Source: JAMBLL01 sp964460075 (GTDB lineage: Bacteria > Actinomycetota > Acidimicrobiia > Spongiisociales > UBA5794). From it: 64,000 nucleotides of DNA. The first letter of the stretch is position 1. Each line of letters begins with the position of its first letter. Positions 18,390 to 26,058 of the stretch are shown here, one piece after another. The notes under the pieces are model-generated. The model made no database searches, was not told the DNA's origin, and saw only the letters and a list, made by a program, of their open reading frames with translations. Position numbers and translations under genes: made by a program. The stretch spans positions 5,966 through 69,965 of the forward strand of contig CAYWPC010000013.1 in assembly GCA_964460075.1 (NCBI GenBank), written 5' to 3'.

Positions 18390-19340
18390 CTACTCCGTCG
18401 CTCCGAGAACGAGCGCCAGGAGGGCCATCCGCATCACGACGCCGTTGTAGGCCTCCTGCCAGTATCGAGCGTGCTTGAGTTGATCGACTTCTGGCAGCAA
18501 CTCATCCATACGTGGAAGCGAGTGCAGCACGATGGAGTCACCTTTGGCCCGGCGCATGACGTCCTTGGTGATCTTGTAGTTGGCAGGGGTCAGGCCGTAC
18601 TCATCCGCCTTGTCCTGGTGAGACTGCGTGTAGTCGGGCTGGACGACCGGCTCCATGTAGATGACGTCGGCTTCAGCGATCACCTCGTCGATATGGTCGA
18701 CGACGCGGTACGACGTGCCCATGGCATCGAGCTCGGCGAGGAAGTCCTCGGTCGGTGACATGTCTTCTGGGCCAAGGATGACCATCTCAGCGTCGAACTG
18801 GGAGAGGGCGTATCCAATGGAGTGCATGGTGCGCATGCGGTGGTCGCCGATACAGACAAAGGACAATCCATCGAGCGTGCCCTTCTCCTTGTACACCGTG
18901 TAGAGATCCGTCAGCACCTGTGTCGGGTGCTCTCCCCAGCCGTCACCGGCATTGATGACAGGGATCGAAGCCCAGCGTGCAGCCTCGTGCGGAGCACCCT
19001 GCTGGAAGTGGCGCATCACCAGCACGTCTCCGTAATACTCGAGCATGTGCACGGTGTCCTTGATCGACTCCTGATAGAAGTCACCAGCGCGGGTCATCTT
19101 GGCATCCGAGAAGCCCGTCACATGACCACCGAGCCGATGCATGGCGGCCTCGTGAGCGAGACGGGTACGCGTCGAGGGCTGATAGAACGCTGTCACCAGG
19201 GTCTTGTGCGCGAGGAGATCGGTGTTCCTACGCTCTCTGGCAATGGGCTCGAGCCGGTCGGCGATCTCGAATACATGAAAGAACTCATTCCGTTCGAATT
19301 CCTTGAGCGACAGAATGTCGCGTCCTGCAAAGCTGCGCAT
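18390..19340 (-). CDS. aspartate-transcarbamylase-like carbamoyltransferase
   Basis: A 316-aa member of the aspartate/ornithine carbamoyltransferase superfamily. The carbamoyl-phosphate loop is FYQPSTRTRLAHEAAM (about residue 55). NAGDGWGEHPTQVLTDLYTVYKE (about 130-150) and HSLPRMDE (about 265) resemble ATCase (NAGDG...HPTQ; HPLPR), not ornithine transcarbamylase. It is outside any pyrimidine operon and is followed immediately by carbamate kinase, so a catabolic role, cleaving a carbamoyl compound to carbamoyl phosphate, is likely. A GAGGAG site supports the ATG. Divergent from gntR-ygeW; the GntR operator may control both sides. The acceptor substrate is unknown. Confidence 0.85.
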   Translation of the reverse strand: MRSFAGRDILSLKEFERNEFFHVFEIADRLEPIARERRNTDLLAHKTLVTAFYQPSTRTRLAHEAAMHRLGGHVTGFSDAKMTRAGDFYQESIKDTVHMLEYYGDVLVMRHFQQGAPHEAARWASIPVINAGDGWGEHPTQVLTDLYTVYKEKGTLDGLSFVCIGDHRMRTMHSIGYALSQFDAEMVILGPEDMSPTEDFLAELDAMGTSYRVVDHIDEVIAEADVIYMEPVVQPDYTQSHQDKADEYGLTPANYKITKDVMRRAKGDSIVLHSLPRMDELLPEVDQLKHARYWQEAYNGVVMRMALLALVLGATE

Positions 19341-19404
19341 GTGCTCTCCTCAGCTCTTGGGACGCCTCTTGCGACGTCCGAATGTGACACCGCCCGCTCG
19401 TACC

Positions 19405-19450
19405 TGGACAGTGCAGAGCGTGTTCGGTATAATTGGTATGTTCAGCATAC
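19405..19450 (+). promoter_or_regulatory. gntR-ygeW promoter with operator at the start site
   Basis: Near-consensus promoter: -35 TGGACA (19405-19410), 17-bp spacer, -10 TATAAT (19428-19433). A dyad GTATG-TTCAG-CATAC (19436-19450) covers the expected transcription start, an ideal place for autorepression by the GntR protein encoded directly downstream. The same region carries the start of the divergent transcarbamylase-carbamate kinase operon. Confidence 0.75.
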
Positions 19451-19489
19451 AACATGATGACTGGACCGCCTAGTCGAGGATCCCAAGCC

Positions 19490-20218
19490 GTGATTTCGAG
19501 AAACCCCTCCCTCACCGATCAGGTGAAGGCTCACATCAAGGAAACGATCGTCAAAGGTGGTTTCGATGATGGTCGCATCCCTTCAGAGAATGAGTTGGCC
19601 GCCTCACTCGGTGTGAGCAGGACAACGGTGCGTGAGGCGCTCGCACGCCTCGAACACGAAGGCACGGTGTATCGAAGGCAGGGCTCAGGAACGTTCGTCA
19701 ATGAATCTGGCCTCCAAATCAAGTCACGCCTCGAGGAGATCTGGTCCTATGAGGCTGTGCTCCGCGACCACGGGTACACACCGTCGGTCCGCGTTCTGAG
19801 CGTCACAACGGGTACTGCCGAGAAATCTGTCGCTGAGGATCTCGCTATCGATGCTGACGAGACGATCCTGACGATCACCAAACTGTTCCTCGAGGACGAC
19901 AAACCCGTGGTACTGACCATCAACCGGATTCCGACTCGATACGTTCTCGACGAGGTGACCATCGAAGACAATGAGCCGCTCTACGAATTCATCGAGGCGC
20001 ACTGCGGTCGCAGCTTTGCCTACTTTCTCTCTGAGATCGTGCCGGTGCGTCTCAGCAAGCAACAGGCCGACCAGCTCGAGGTTGCGAAGGGAACACCGGC
20101 GATTTGCTTTGAAGAGACAGGATTCGATCAGGACAACGCACCGGTGGTGCGCGCCACATCGTACTTCCGCGACGACTTGCTCCGGTTCCGCCTCATTCGG
20201 CGGAAATCCGGCGTCTGA
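19490..20218 (+). CDS. GntR/UTRA-family transcriptional regulator
   Basis: A 242-aa repressor-type regulator. Residues ~5-70 are the winged helix (LTDQVKAHIKETI...IPSENELAASLGVSRTTVREALARLEHEGTVYRRQGSGTFV). Residues ~90-235 are a UTRA ligand-binding domain (EDLAIDADETILTITKLFLEDDKPVV... EETGFDQDNAPVVRATSYFRDDLLRFRL). The GTG at 19490 has a GAGGA site 9 nt upstream. In-frame ATGs at 19454/19457 lie too close to the predicted transcription start to carry a ribosome site. It is co-transcribed with ygeW 22 nt downstream. The ligand is probably a purine-pathway intermediate; this is inference. Confidence 0.92.
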   Translation: MISRNPSLTDQVKAHIKETIVKGGFDDGRIPSENELAASLGVSRTTVREALARLEHEGTVYRRQGSGTFVNESGLQIKSRLEEIWSYEAVLRDHGYTPSVRVLSVTTGTAEKSVAEDLAIDADETILTITKLFLEDDKPVVLTINRIPTRYVLDEVTIEDNEPLYEFIEAHCGRSFAYFLSEIVPVRLSKQQADQLEVAKGTPAICFEETGFDQDNAPVVRATSYFRDDLLRFRLIRRKSGV

Positions 20219-20240
20219 CCAGCTACAAAGGAGCAGCACA

Positions 20241-21215
20241 ATGCAAACACATCTCCATGGACGCGACATGATCACGACCCAGGAATGGACGAAGGACGAA
20301 CTCGACACGATCATCGACATCGCACTCGACCTAAAGCGACGGCGAGCGCTCGGCGAGCTACATGCACTGCTTGAGGACAAGGTTCTCGCCATGCTCTTCT
20401 TCTTCTCGAGCACCCGCACCCGTGCGAGCTTCGAAGCCGGGATGGCCCAACTCGGCGGTCATGCCATGTTCCTTGACAGCACGAGCACCCAAATCGGGCA
20501 CGGTGACACGTGGAAAGAGATCGGAGACATCCTCGGTCGCTACAACGACGGCATCGCGATCCGAAATGTCAACTGGGGCATCGGCAACGAGTACATCCGC
20601 GCGGTTGCCGAAGCCAGTCGCACCCCTGTGCTCAACATGCAGTGCGACTGGTACCACCCGTTCCAAGCACTTGCTGACCTGTTGACCGTCATCGAGCAGA
20701 AGGGGGATCCAAGGAAGCTCACGGTCAACGTCAGCTACGCATATGCAGCAAGCTATCAGAAGCCGCTCAGTGTTCCCCACAGCGAGATCCTGCTCATGAC
20801 CCGCTACGGAGCGAACGTCCGCCTGACCAGGCCTCCGGAGTTCAAGCTCATGCCAGAAATCGTGGCAACGGCTGAGGAAAACGCGAAAGCATCGCACGGC
20901 AGCTTCGAGATCGTCGAGGACTTCGACGAAGGAATGCGTGGCGCGGACGTCGTCTACGCGAAGAGCTGGGGCTGCATGCTCACGACCCCAGACGACGGCG
21001 AGTCGGCAGAGATCTCCAAGAAGTACACCGACTGGATCACAGACGAGCGGCGTATGGCACTCGCTGATGAGGACGCCATCTACATGCACCCGCTGCCAGC
21101 CGACCGAAACATCGAGGTGACAGACGGGGTCATCGATGGCCCGAACAGCGTCGTATTCGATCAGGCGGAGAACCGGCTCCACGTCCAGAAGGCCGTGATG
21201 GCGCTCACCATGTAG
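20241..21215 (+). CDS. ygeW: YgeW-type knotted carbamoyltransferase
   Basis: A 324-aa transcarbamylase. The carbamoyl-phosphate loop is FFFSSTRTRASFEAGM (about residue 55). The second-substrate region is MQCDWYHPFQALADLLTV, and the C-terminal motif MHPLPADRNIEVTDGVIDGPNSVVFDQAENRLHVQKAVM is typical of the YgeW/knotted group, not of classical ornithine transcarbamylase. AAAGGAG lies 7 nt before the ATG. E. coli YgeW is somewhat longer at the N-terminus. In urate-degrading clusters this enzyme is thought to release carbamoyl phosphate for carbamate kinase; here it is under the GntR promoter. Confidence 0.92.
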   Translation: MQTHLHGRDMITTQEWTKDELDTIIDIALDLKRRRALGELHALLEDKVLAMLFFFSSTRTRASFEAGMAQLGGHAMFLDSTSTQIGHGDTWKEIGDILGRYNDGIAIRNVNWGIGNEYIRAVAEASRTPVLNMQCDWYHPFQALADLLTVIEQKGDPRKLTVNVSYAYAASYQKPLSVPHSEILLMTRYGANVRLTRPPEFKLMPEIVATAEENAKASHGSFEIVEDFDEGMRGADVVYAKSWGCMLTTPDDGESAEISKKYTDWITDERRMALADEDAIYMHPLPADRNIEVTDGVIDGPNSVVFDQAENRLHVQKAVMALTM

Positions 21216-21289
21216 CACTCCTGCTGATACCGATCCAAGCGTGATCGGTGTGACGCCGGTGAACCCACGATCAAGCCGTTGATGTGGCC

Positions 21290-21327
21290 CGTCCATGGTG
21301 AGGCGAACAAACGCCTCACCATGGACG
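21290..21327 (+). terminator. 16-bp perfect hairpin after ygeW
   Basis: Arms 21290-21305 and 21312-21327 are perfectly complementary over 16 bp with a 6-nt loop AACAAA. It sits 75 nt past the ygeW stop and before the sensor kinase. No T-run follows. It is one of several long U-less hairpins found at gene ends in this window. Confidence 0.65.
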
Positions 21328-21432
21328 CGGCATCAAACGCCCCATCGCTACCCACGTAAACGCACGCCGCACTGCACAAATGCCCCCGAATCCCGCCTCA
21401 AGCGGAGGGCGCGTCGTGCCGAATCGATCCCT

Positions 21433-24400
21433 ATGGCGTCGCTATCTGTCAAGGATCTCCTTCGATTCGTTCATCTCGCGGGTACGGAGCGATCAACCAC
21501 CAAGGTCTTCGCGGAGCTGAGCCACTTCATCGGTGAGACCTTGCAAGCACATCGAGTCTCCGTCTATATCGTCGAAAAGGGACGCTTCACTCCCTTCGTC
21601 TCGGAGTACTCCTCGGGTACCACCAACCAGTCACAGTTAGCAGAATGGCTGCACTCAACCACCTTCGACGAGTCGGTTGCCGCAGCACGGCTACGTGCCG
21701 GTGAGGAAGTGGTTCTCGCCAGCAACCCAACCGATGTGCTCCCCCGTCAATCCGTAGAGACACATGGAACCAAGTCGCTCTTGGTCGCAGGGCTATGTGT
21801 CGAATCCGAGCTACTCGGTGCGATCCTCATCGAGGGGGCGTACGAGGATCTTAAGAGTCGACAGACGGAGATTCGCGAACTTGCGGGAATCGTGGCCCTT
21901 GCCATCGAAAACGCCGTCGCTTTCGAGCGAGAGCGAAAACGTACAGAAGAGAACGAAGCCCTCCTCGAAGTCGCAGCCGTTCTCACAGAATCGACAGACG
22001 TCGGGACGGTACTTGCCGCTGTTGCGCGCAACTCAGCTTCTGTGACAGGGTTCGAGCGGTGCTCGATCTTTCTCGTGGAGGATGACGGAAACCTCAACCC
22101 GGTAATGAGCCAGTTCGCAGACGGACACGCGGACATCGAACTATGGAACCGATTTCGGTCGATTCGAGCAGATCTTCCCGCCGCCCGCAAGGTTATCGAC
22201 TCCGGCATGCCTGCGGTGTACTCCACACCAGAGACAATCCCCGAGCTCATACCTCCCGAGTGGCTCACACTGTTCAGCATCGACTCTCTTCTCTTCGTCC
22301 CCTTGACCGTGTGGGGCAAGAGCCTCGGTGTCTTACTGCTCGACCATCGAGAGCACCGTCCAATCGCCCCTCAACAAATCCGGATCGCCCAGGCCGTCGC
22401 AGCGCAGGGAGCCGCAGCCATAGGGATCAGTCGGCTACTCCAACGTGAGGGCGACAGCAGGAGGGAAGCCGAAGCCGCCATGGAGGCGCTTCGAGTCCGC
22501 GAATCCCAGCAGGCGGCAACGGCGGCATTGAGCCAGTCGGCAGTAACGGCAACCGACGTCGCCGCCCTGATGGACGAAGCCGTCCAGGTCCTTGCCACTA
22601 CTCTGGATGTCGAGTTCGCAAAAGTTCTCGAGTTCCAGCCCGAAGAGCAGCACTTCCTCCTCAAGGCTGGAGTCGGATGGGATAAAGAGCTCGTTGGCAC
22701 GGCCACCATCGAGGCAGGGCCCTGGTCACAGGCTGGGTACACGATGTCAGAAACACGGCCGGTCGTCGTCGAGCACCTCGCTACGGAGCAGCGATTCTCT
22801 GGGCCGTCGATCCTCACCGAACATGGCGTTGTGAGCGGCATGAGCGTTGTCATCGATGGGAGAGACCGACCATATGGAGTGCTCGGTGTGCACACGAGAA
22901 AGACGCGGATGTTCACGGCAGAGGACATCAGTTTTCTTCAGTCTGTTGCCAATCTCTTGGCTGGTGCAATCGAGCGACGCGCCGGCGAGCGAGCCATCAT
23001 CGAAGGTGAGCGACGCCTCCAGGGAATTCTCGACAGTGTGAGCGATGCCATCATTTCGACAGATGATCAAAAGATCATCCTGTTCAACGGACAGGCAAGC
23101 CACATGTTCGGCTACACCGCAGAGGAGGTGCTGGGGAAGCCAATCCAGATGCTTATTCCCGATCGATTCGCTTGGCGCGACCACGACAAGATCGAGGCAT
23201 TCACTTCTGGAGACGACACACAACGTGTCACCGGTGATAGAGGAGAGCTCCTCGGACGTCGAAAGAACGGCGAAGAGTTCCCGGTTGAGATCACGATATC
23301 CAAGGTCGAGGTGAATGGGCAGCGAGTGCTCACATCGGTTGTCCACGACATCACGCAACGTGTCGAGGCGCAGCGAAGGATTCGACAGAGTGAGCAACGG
23401 TTCCGCAATCTGTTCGAGCGATCGCCGATCGCGATGTGGGAGGAGGACTTCTCGGCGGTCGGGGCATGGCTTGAAGGACTGAGACACGAAGGTGTCGAAG
23501 ATCTAAGGTCCTACATCGCTGCCAACCCTGACACACTCGACGAAGCGATTGACCTCATCCGAGTTCTGAACGTCAACCCTGCGGGTGTCAGGCTCATCGG
23601 CGCCGACAGCGTGGAACAACTTCTCGGGGCCTTTCCCGAGGGTGCTCGCACCAAGCCTGTCCGCGAGTCGTTCCTCGAGCAGTTCGCCGCCATTTGGGAA
23701 GGTACAGAGGGTACCCAATTCGAGATCGTGGGAAATACCTTCGGTGGAGTCCGCATCGACTGCGTCCTCCACTTCGCTGCTATGCGAACCGACGACGGTC
23801 TCGACCTCTCCCACGTCATCATTGCCTTGGCCGACATCACCGAGCGCAAGGCGGCCGAGGAACAGTTGAGACGCCTTGGGCAGTCGAAGGATGAGCTGAT
23901 CGCATCGGTCTCTCACGAGATCAGGACGCCACTCACCGCAGTGCTCGGCTTCGCTCAGCTCTTGCGCGACGAGCGCGCGAACCTTTCTGAATCCGAGCAT
24001 GCAGAGATGATCGAGGCTCTGCTCACCCAGAGCACAGACATAGCAAACATCGTCGAAGACCTCCTCGTTGCGGCCAAGGCAGACATCGGGAAACTCCACG
24101 TCGTCGACGTCCCTGTCGATCTGCGTGCTCAGGCCGCCCAGGTTCTCGAAACGTGGGACCACGAAGTTGTTGCGCGTGTGGACCTGAGTGGGCCACCAGC
24201 GCGGTGCATGGCCGACCCGGCGAGAGTTCGTCAGATCGTTCGGAACCTCATAACGAACGCTCTCAGATACGGTGGACCGAACATGCGCATAGTCGTCGAA
24301 CGTCGCGACTTCACTGGATACGTCGTTGTCGCCGATGACGGCCCAGGCGTGCCTCCGAAGGATGCAGAGCGAATCTTCGACAAGTTCCAGCGCGGCGACC

Positions 24401-24537
24401 AGCTTCCTGGACTAACAGGAGCTCTCGGCCTCGGCCTCGGCCTCTCGCGTCATCTCGCACACCTCATGGGCGGCGACGTCACGTACCGGAGGGAAGCAGA
24501 TGAGAGCCTCTTCGAGCTCTCCCTCCCCCTTGAGTGA
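21433..24537 (+). CDS. soluble multi-sensor histidine kinase (GAF, PAS)
   Basis: A 1034-aa cytoplasmic sensor kinase with no membrane segment. Three GAF-like domains fill roughly residues 15-520 and two PAS domains lie around 535-655 and 660-800. The HisKA helix carries the phosphoacceptor H828 (ASVSHEIRTPLTAVLGF). The ATPase domain has the N box RNLITNALRYGG (from 937), the G1 box DDGPGVPP (from 968) and the Gly-rich GLGLGLS. The frame is open upstream; I choose the ATG giving MASLSVKDLL, although its ribosome site is weak. No response regulator is encoded nearby, so it is an orphan. Its signal is unknown; its position between two purine operons suggests a metabolic or redox cue. Confidence 0.9.
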   Translation: MASLSVKDLLRFVHLAGTERSTTKVFAELSHFIGETLQAHRVSVYIVEKGRFTPFVSEYSSGTTNQSQLAEWLHSTTFDESVAAARLRAGEEVVLASNPTDVLPRQSVETHGTKSLLVAGLCVESELLGAILIEGAYEDLKSRQTEIRELAGIVALAIENAVAFERERKRTEENEALLEVAAVLTESTDVGTVLAAVARNSASVTGFERCSIFLVEDDGNLNPVMSQFADGHADIELWNRFRSIRADLPAARKVIDSGMPAVYSTPETIPELIPPEWLTLFSIDSLLFVPLTVWGKSLGVLLLDHREHRPIAPQQIRIAQAVAAQGAAAIGISRLLQREGDSRREAEAAMEALRVRESQQAATAALSQSAVTATDVAALMDEAVQVLATTLDVEFAKVLEFQPEEQHFLLKAGVGWDKELVGTATIEAGPWSQAGYTMSETRPVVVEHLATEQRFSGPSILTEHGVVSGMSVVIDGRDRPYGVLGVHTRKTRMFTAEDISFLQSVANLLAGAIERRAGERAIIEGERRLQGILDSVSDAIISTDDQKIILFNGQASHMFGYTAEEVLGKPIQMLIPDRFAWRDHDKIEAFTSGDDTQRVTGDRGELLGRRKNGEEFPVEITISKVEVNGQRVLTSVVHDITQRVEAQRRIRQSEQRFRNLFERSPIAMWEEDFSAVGAWLEGLRHEGVEDLRSYIAANPDTLDEAIDLIRVLNVNPAGVRLIGADSVEQLLGAFPEGARTKPVRESFLEQFAAIWEGTEGTQFEIVGNTFGGVRIDCVLHFAAMRTDDGLDLSHVIIALADITERKAAEEQLRRLGQSKDELIASVSHEIRTPLTAVLGFAQLLRDERANLSESEHAEMIEALLTQSTDIANIVEDLLVAAKADIGKLHVVDVPVDLRAQAAQVLETWDHEVVARVDLSGPPARCMADPARVRQIVRNLITNALRYGGPNMRIVVERRDFTGYVVVADDGPGVPPKDAERIFDKFQRGDQLPGLTGALGLGLGLSRHLAHLMGGDVTYRREADESLFELSLPLE

Positions 24538-24553
24538 GATTCCCCTGGACCGG

Positions 24554-24585
24554 TTTTGACATTTTGTCAAAATGCTAGGTAGGGT
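24554..24585 (+). promoter_or_regulatory. purine-regulon operator and promoter of the dehydrogenase operon
   Basis: Palindrome at 24554-24572 (8-nt arms, TTT centre) with the 17-bp core TTTGACA-TTT-TGTCAAA at 24555-24571. Its left half supplies a consensus -35 (TTGACA, 24556-24561). TAGGGT (24580-24585), 18 bp further, fits an actinobacterial TAnnnT -10. A bound regulator would therefore block RNA polymerase. The first gene starts at 24615. Confidence 0.75.
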
Positions 24586-24614
24586 CAACTTGACCAGGAA
24601 TGAGAGGAACTCAC

Positions 24615-25457
24615 ATGTCCGCAACGGTACGTGCCGCTCTCGTCCAGGCGGCGTGGACGGGCGACTACGACTCAATGCTCGCCGCCAACATCCGCCTCGC
24701 GGAGCAGGCATCAAACGAGGGCGCAAAGGTGCTCTGTTTCCAAGAGATATTCACAGGACCGTACTTCTGCACGGTGCAGGACACAGCGTTTTATGACCTC
24801 GCGGAGCCGATACCGCACGGCCCGACCGTCACCGCGATGACGAGGGTCGCACAAGACACAGGAATGGTGCTGGTTGTGCCAATCTACGAACGCGTCGACG
24901 AGGGTACGTTCTATAACACAGCCGCTGTCATCGATTCGGACGGATCCCTCCTCGGCATCTACCGCAAGACACACATTCCGCAGGTGGAAGGGTTCTGGGA
25001 GAAGTTCTACTTCCGGCCTGGCAACCTCGGGTACCCGGTTTTCGATACTGCGGTCGGCCGAATCGGCGTGTACATCTGCTACGACAGACACTTTCCAGAG
25101 GGATGGCGCGAATTGGGCCTCAAAGGCGCGAAGATCGTGTTCAATCCTTCGGCTACGACACGAGGTCACTCGAAGTACCTGTGGCAACTCGAACAGCCCG
25201 CAGCCGCGGTTGCGAACCAGTACTTCGTGGGGGCCATCAACAGGGTCGGATCCGAAGACCTCGAGGACACCGACTACTACGGCACATCGTATTTTGTCGA
25301 TCCTCGCGGTCAGACCGTCGGCAACGCGGCATCCGACACTCTCGACGAGGTCATCATACGTGATCTCGACATGTCCGAGATCGAGGCAGCGCGCAGACAC
25401 TGGGCGTTCTATCGTGACCGCAGACCCGAAATATACGAAGGGATCGCCGTCTCATGA
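24615..25457 (+). CDS. beta-ureidopropionase-like carbon-nitrogen hydrolase
   Basis: Nitrilase-superfamily amidase of 280 aa, probably cleaving an N-carbamoyl (ureido) acid to amine, CO2 and ammonia. The catalytic triad is Glu in CFQEIFTGPYFC, Lys in YRKTHIPQVEGFWEKFYF and Cys in VYICYDRHFPEGWRELG. These segments match beta-ureidopropionase/N-carbamoylputrescine-amidase relatives. The in-frame ATG at 24600 is rejected because GAGGAA lies just before the ATG at 24615. First gene of a six-gene operon with overlapping ends, behind the palindromic operator. It is the second, divergent decarbamoylase in the island. Confidence 0.9.
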   Translation: MSATVRAALVQAAWTGDYDSMLAANIRLAEQASNEGAKVLCFQEIFTGPYFCTVQDTAFYDLAEPIPHGPTVTAMTRVAQDTGMVLVVPIYERVDEGTFYNTAAVIDSDGSLLGIYRKTHIPQVEGFWEKFYFRPGNLGYPVFDTAVGRIGVYICYDRHFPEGWRELGLKGAKIVFNPSATTRGHSKYLWQLEQPAAAVANQYFVGAINRVGSEDLEDTDYYGTSYFVDPRGQTVGNAASDTLDEVIIRDLDMSEIEAARRHWAFYRDRRPEIYEGIAVS

Positions 25458-25696
25458 GCCAGTGCACCGTCGAGTTCGTCATTGAACCATTCGTCGAAGG
25501 CGCACCTGGTCCACATGTTCTCTCCGGTATCGAGGCGATGGCTGCGAGGGGTTTGGACGTATCGATGGGTCCGTTCGGCTCCACCGTGAGCGGTGACGTC
25601 GCTCAACTCTCAGATGCCATAGGCGCCATGGTTGTGTCCGCTGCGCACGACGGTGCCCAGCGGGTACTCGTCGAAGTGGTGATGACGCGAGCATGA
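25454..25696 (+). CDS. thiamine-binding-fold (MTH1187/YqgV family) small protein
   Basis: An 80-aa ferredoxin-like-fold protein. The signature is VSMGPFGSTVSGDVAQL near residues 35-52, equivalent to the GPxGTxxEGD motif of MTH1187/YqgV proteins. The C-terminal strand is RVLVEVVMTRA. It overlaps the genes on both sides by 4 nt, so it is a built-in component of the purine operon. Family members bind thiamine-like or other small ligands, but a function in purine metabolism has not to my knowledge been shown. It might act as a ligand sensor or carrier for the HTH protein encoded next; this is speculation. Confidence 0.8.
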   Translation: MSQCTVEFVIEPFVEGAPGPHVLSGIEAMAARGLDVSMGPFGSTVSGDVAQLSDAIGAMVVSAAHDGAQRVLVEVVMTRA

Positions 25697-26058
25697 ACAA
25701 GGACTCACACCCGCTTGCAATGGCGATCGAGCCGCTGCTCGACGCCATAGGAGCGACCGCCATCGCCAAGGACGACATCGAACACGGCGACATCACGCTC
25801 GAATGGGAAGGTGAGCCGGTGCTTGGCGTTCGCCTCGTCGATATCGTCTCACTTGATCGCCTCGTGGCGACCGTTGAGGAACAGCTTGGATCGCCGCTCG
25901 CTGAACTCGACAGGGCGAATAAGCAACGCGCCGTCAGCATGCTCGACGAACGCGGTGCATTCCGGCTTCGTAAATCAATCGAGGATGTCGGAGAGGCGAT
26001 GGGCGTGAGTCGGATCACGATCTACAACTATCTGAACGCAATGAAGAACGGTGGTTGA
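25693..26058 (+). CDS. HTH_22/DauR-type DNA-binding protein
   Basis: A 121-aa protein. Residues 1-~70 form a small alpha/beta region of unknown relation. Residues ~72-118 (LDRANKQRAVSMLDERGAFRLRKSIEDVGEAMGVSRITIYNYL) fit the C-terminal helix-turn-helix of the DauR/YheO family, but the large sensor domain usual in that family is missing. It is translationally coupled to its neighbours. It is the only DNA-binding protein encoded in an operon headed by the TTTGACA-n3-TGTCAAA palindrome, so it is my first candidate for the regulator of that palindrome. The GntR protein is the alternative, but its own promoter shows a different dyad. Confidence 0.8.
   Translation: MNKDSHPLAMAIEPLLDAIGATAIAKDDIEHGDITLEWEGEPVLGVRLVDIVSLDRLVATVEEQLGSPLAELDRANKQRAVSMLDERGAFRLRKSIEDVGEAMGVSRITIYNYLNAMKNGG

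Noticed and set aside
19433..19489. Longer N-terminus for the GntR regulator (TTG at 19433, ATG at 19454)
   Set aside because: The TTG overlaps the -10 box and the ATG lies within about 15 nt of the predicted transcription start without a ribosome site; the GTG at 19490 has GAGGA.
20358..21296. 312-codon open frame opposite ygeW
   Set aside because: Antisense to a gene with complete carbamoyltransferase motifs; translation has no recognisable domain.
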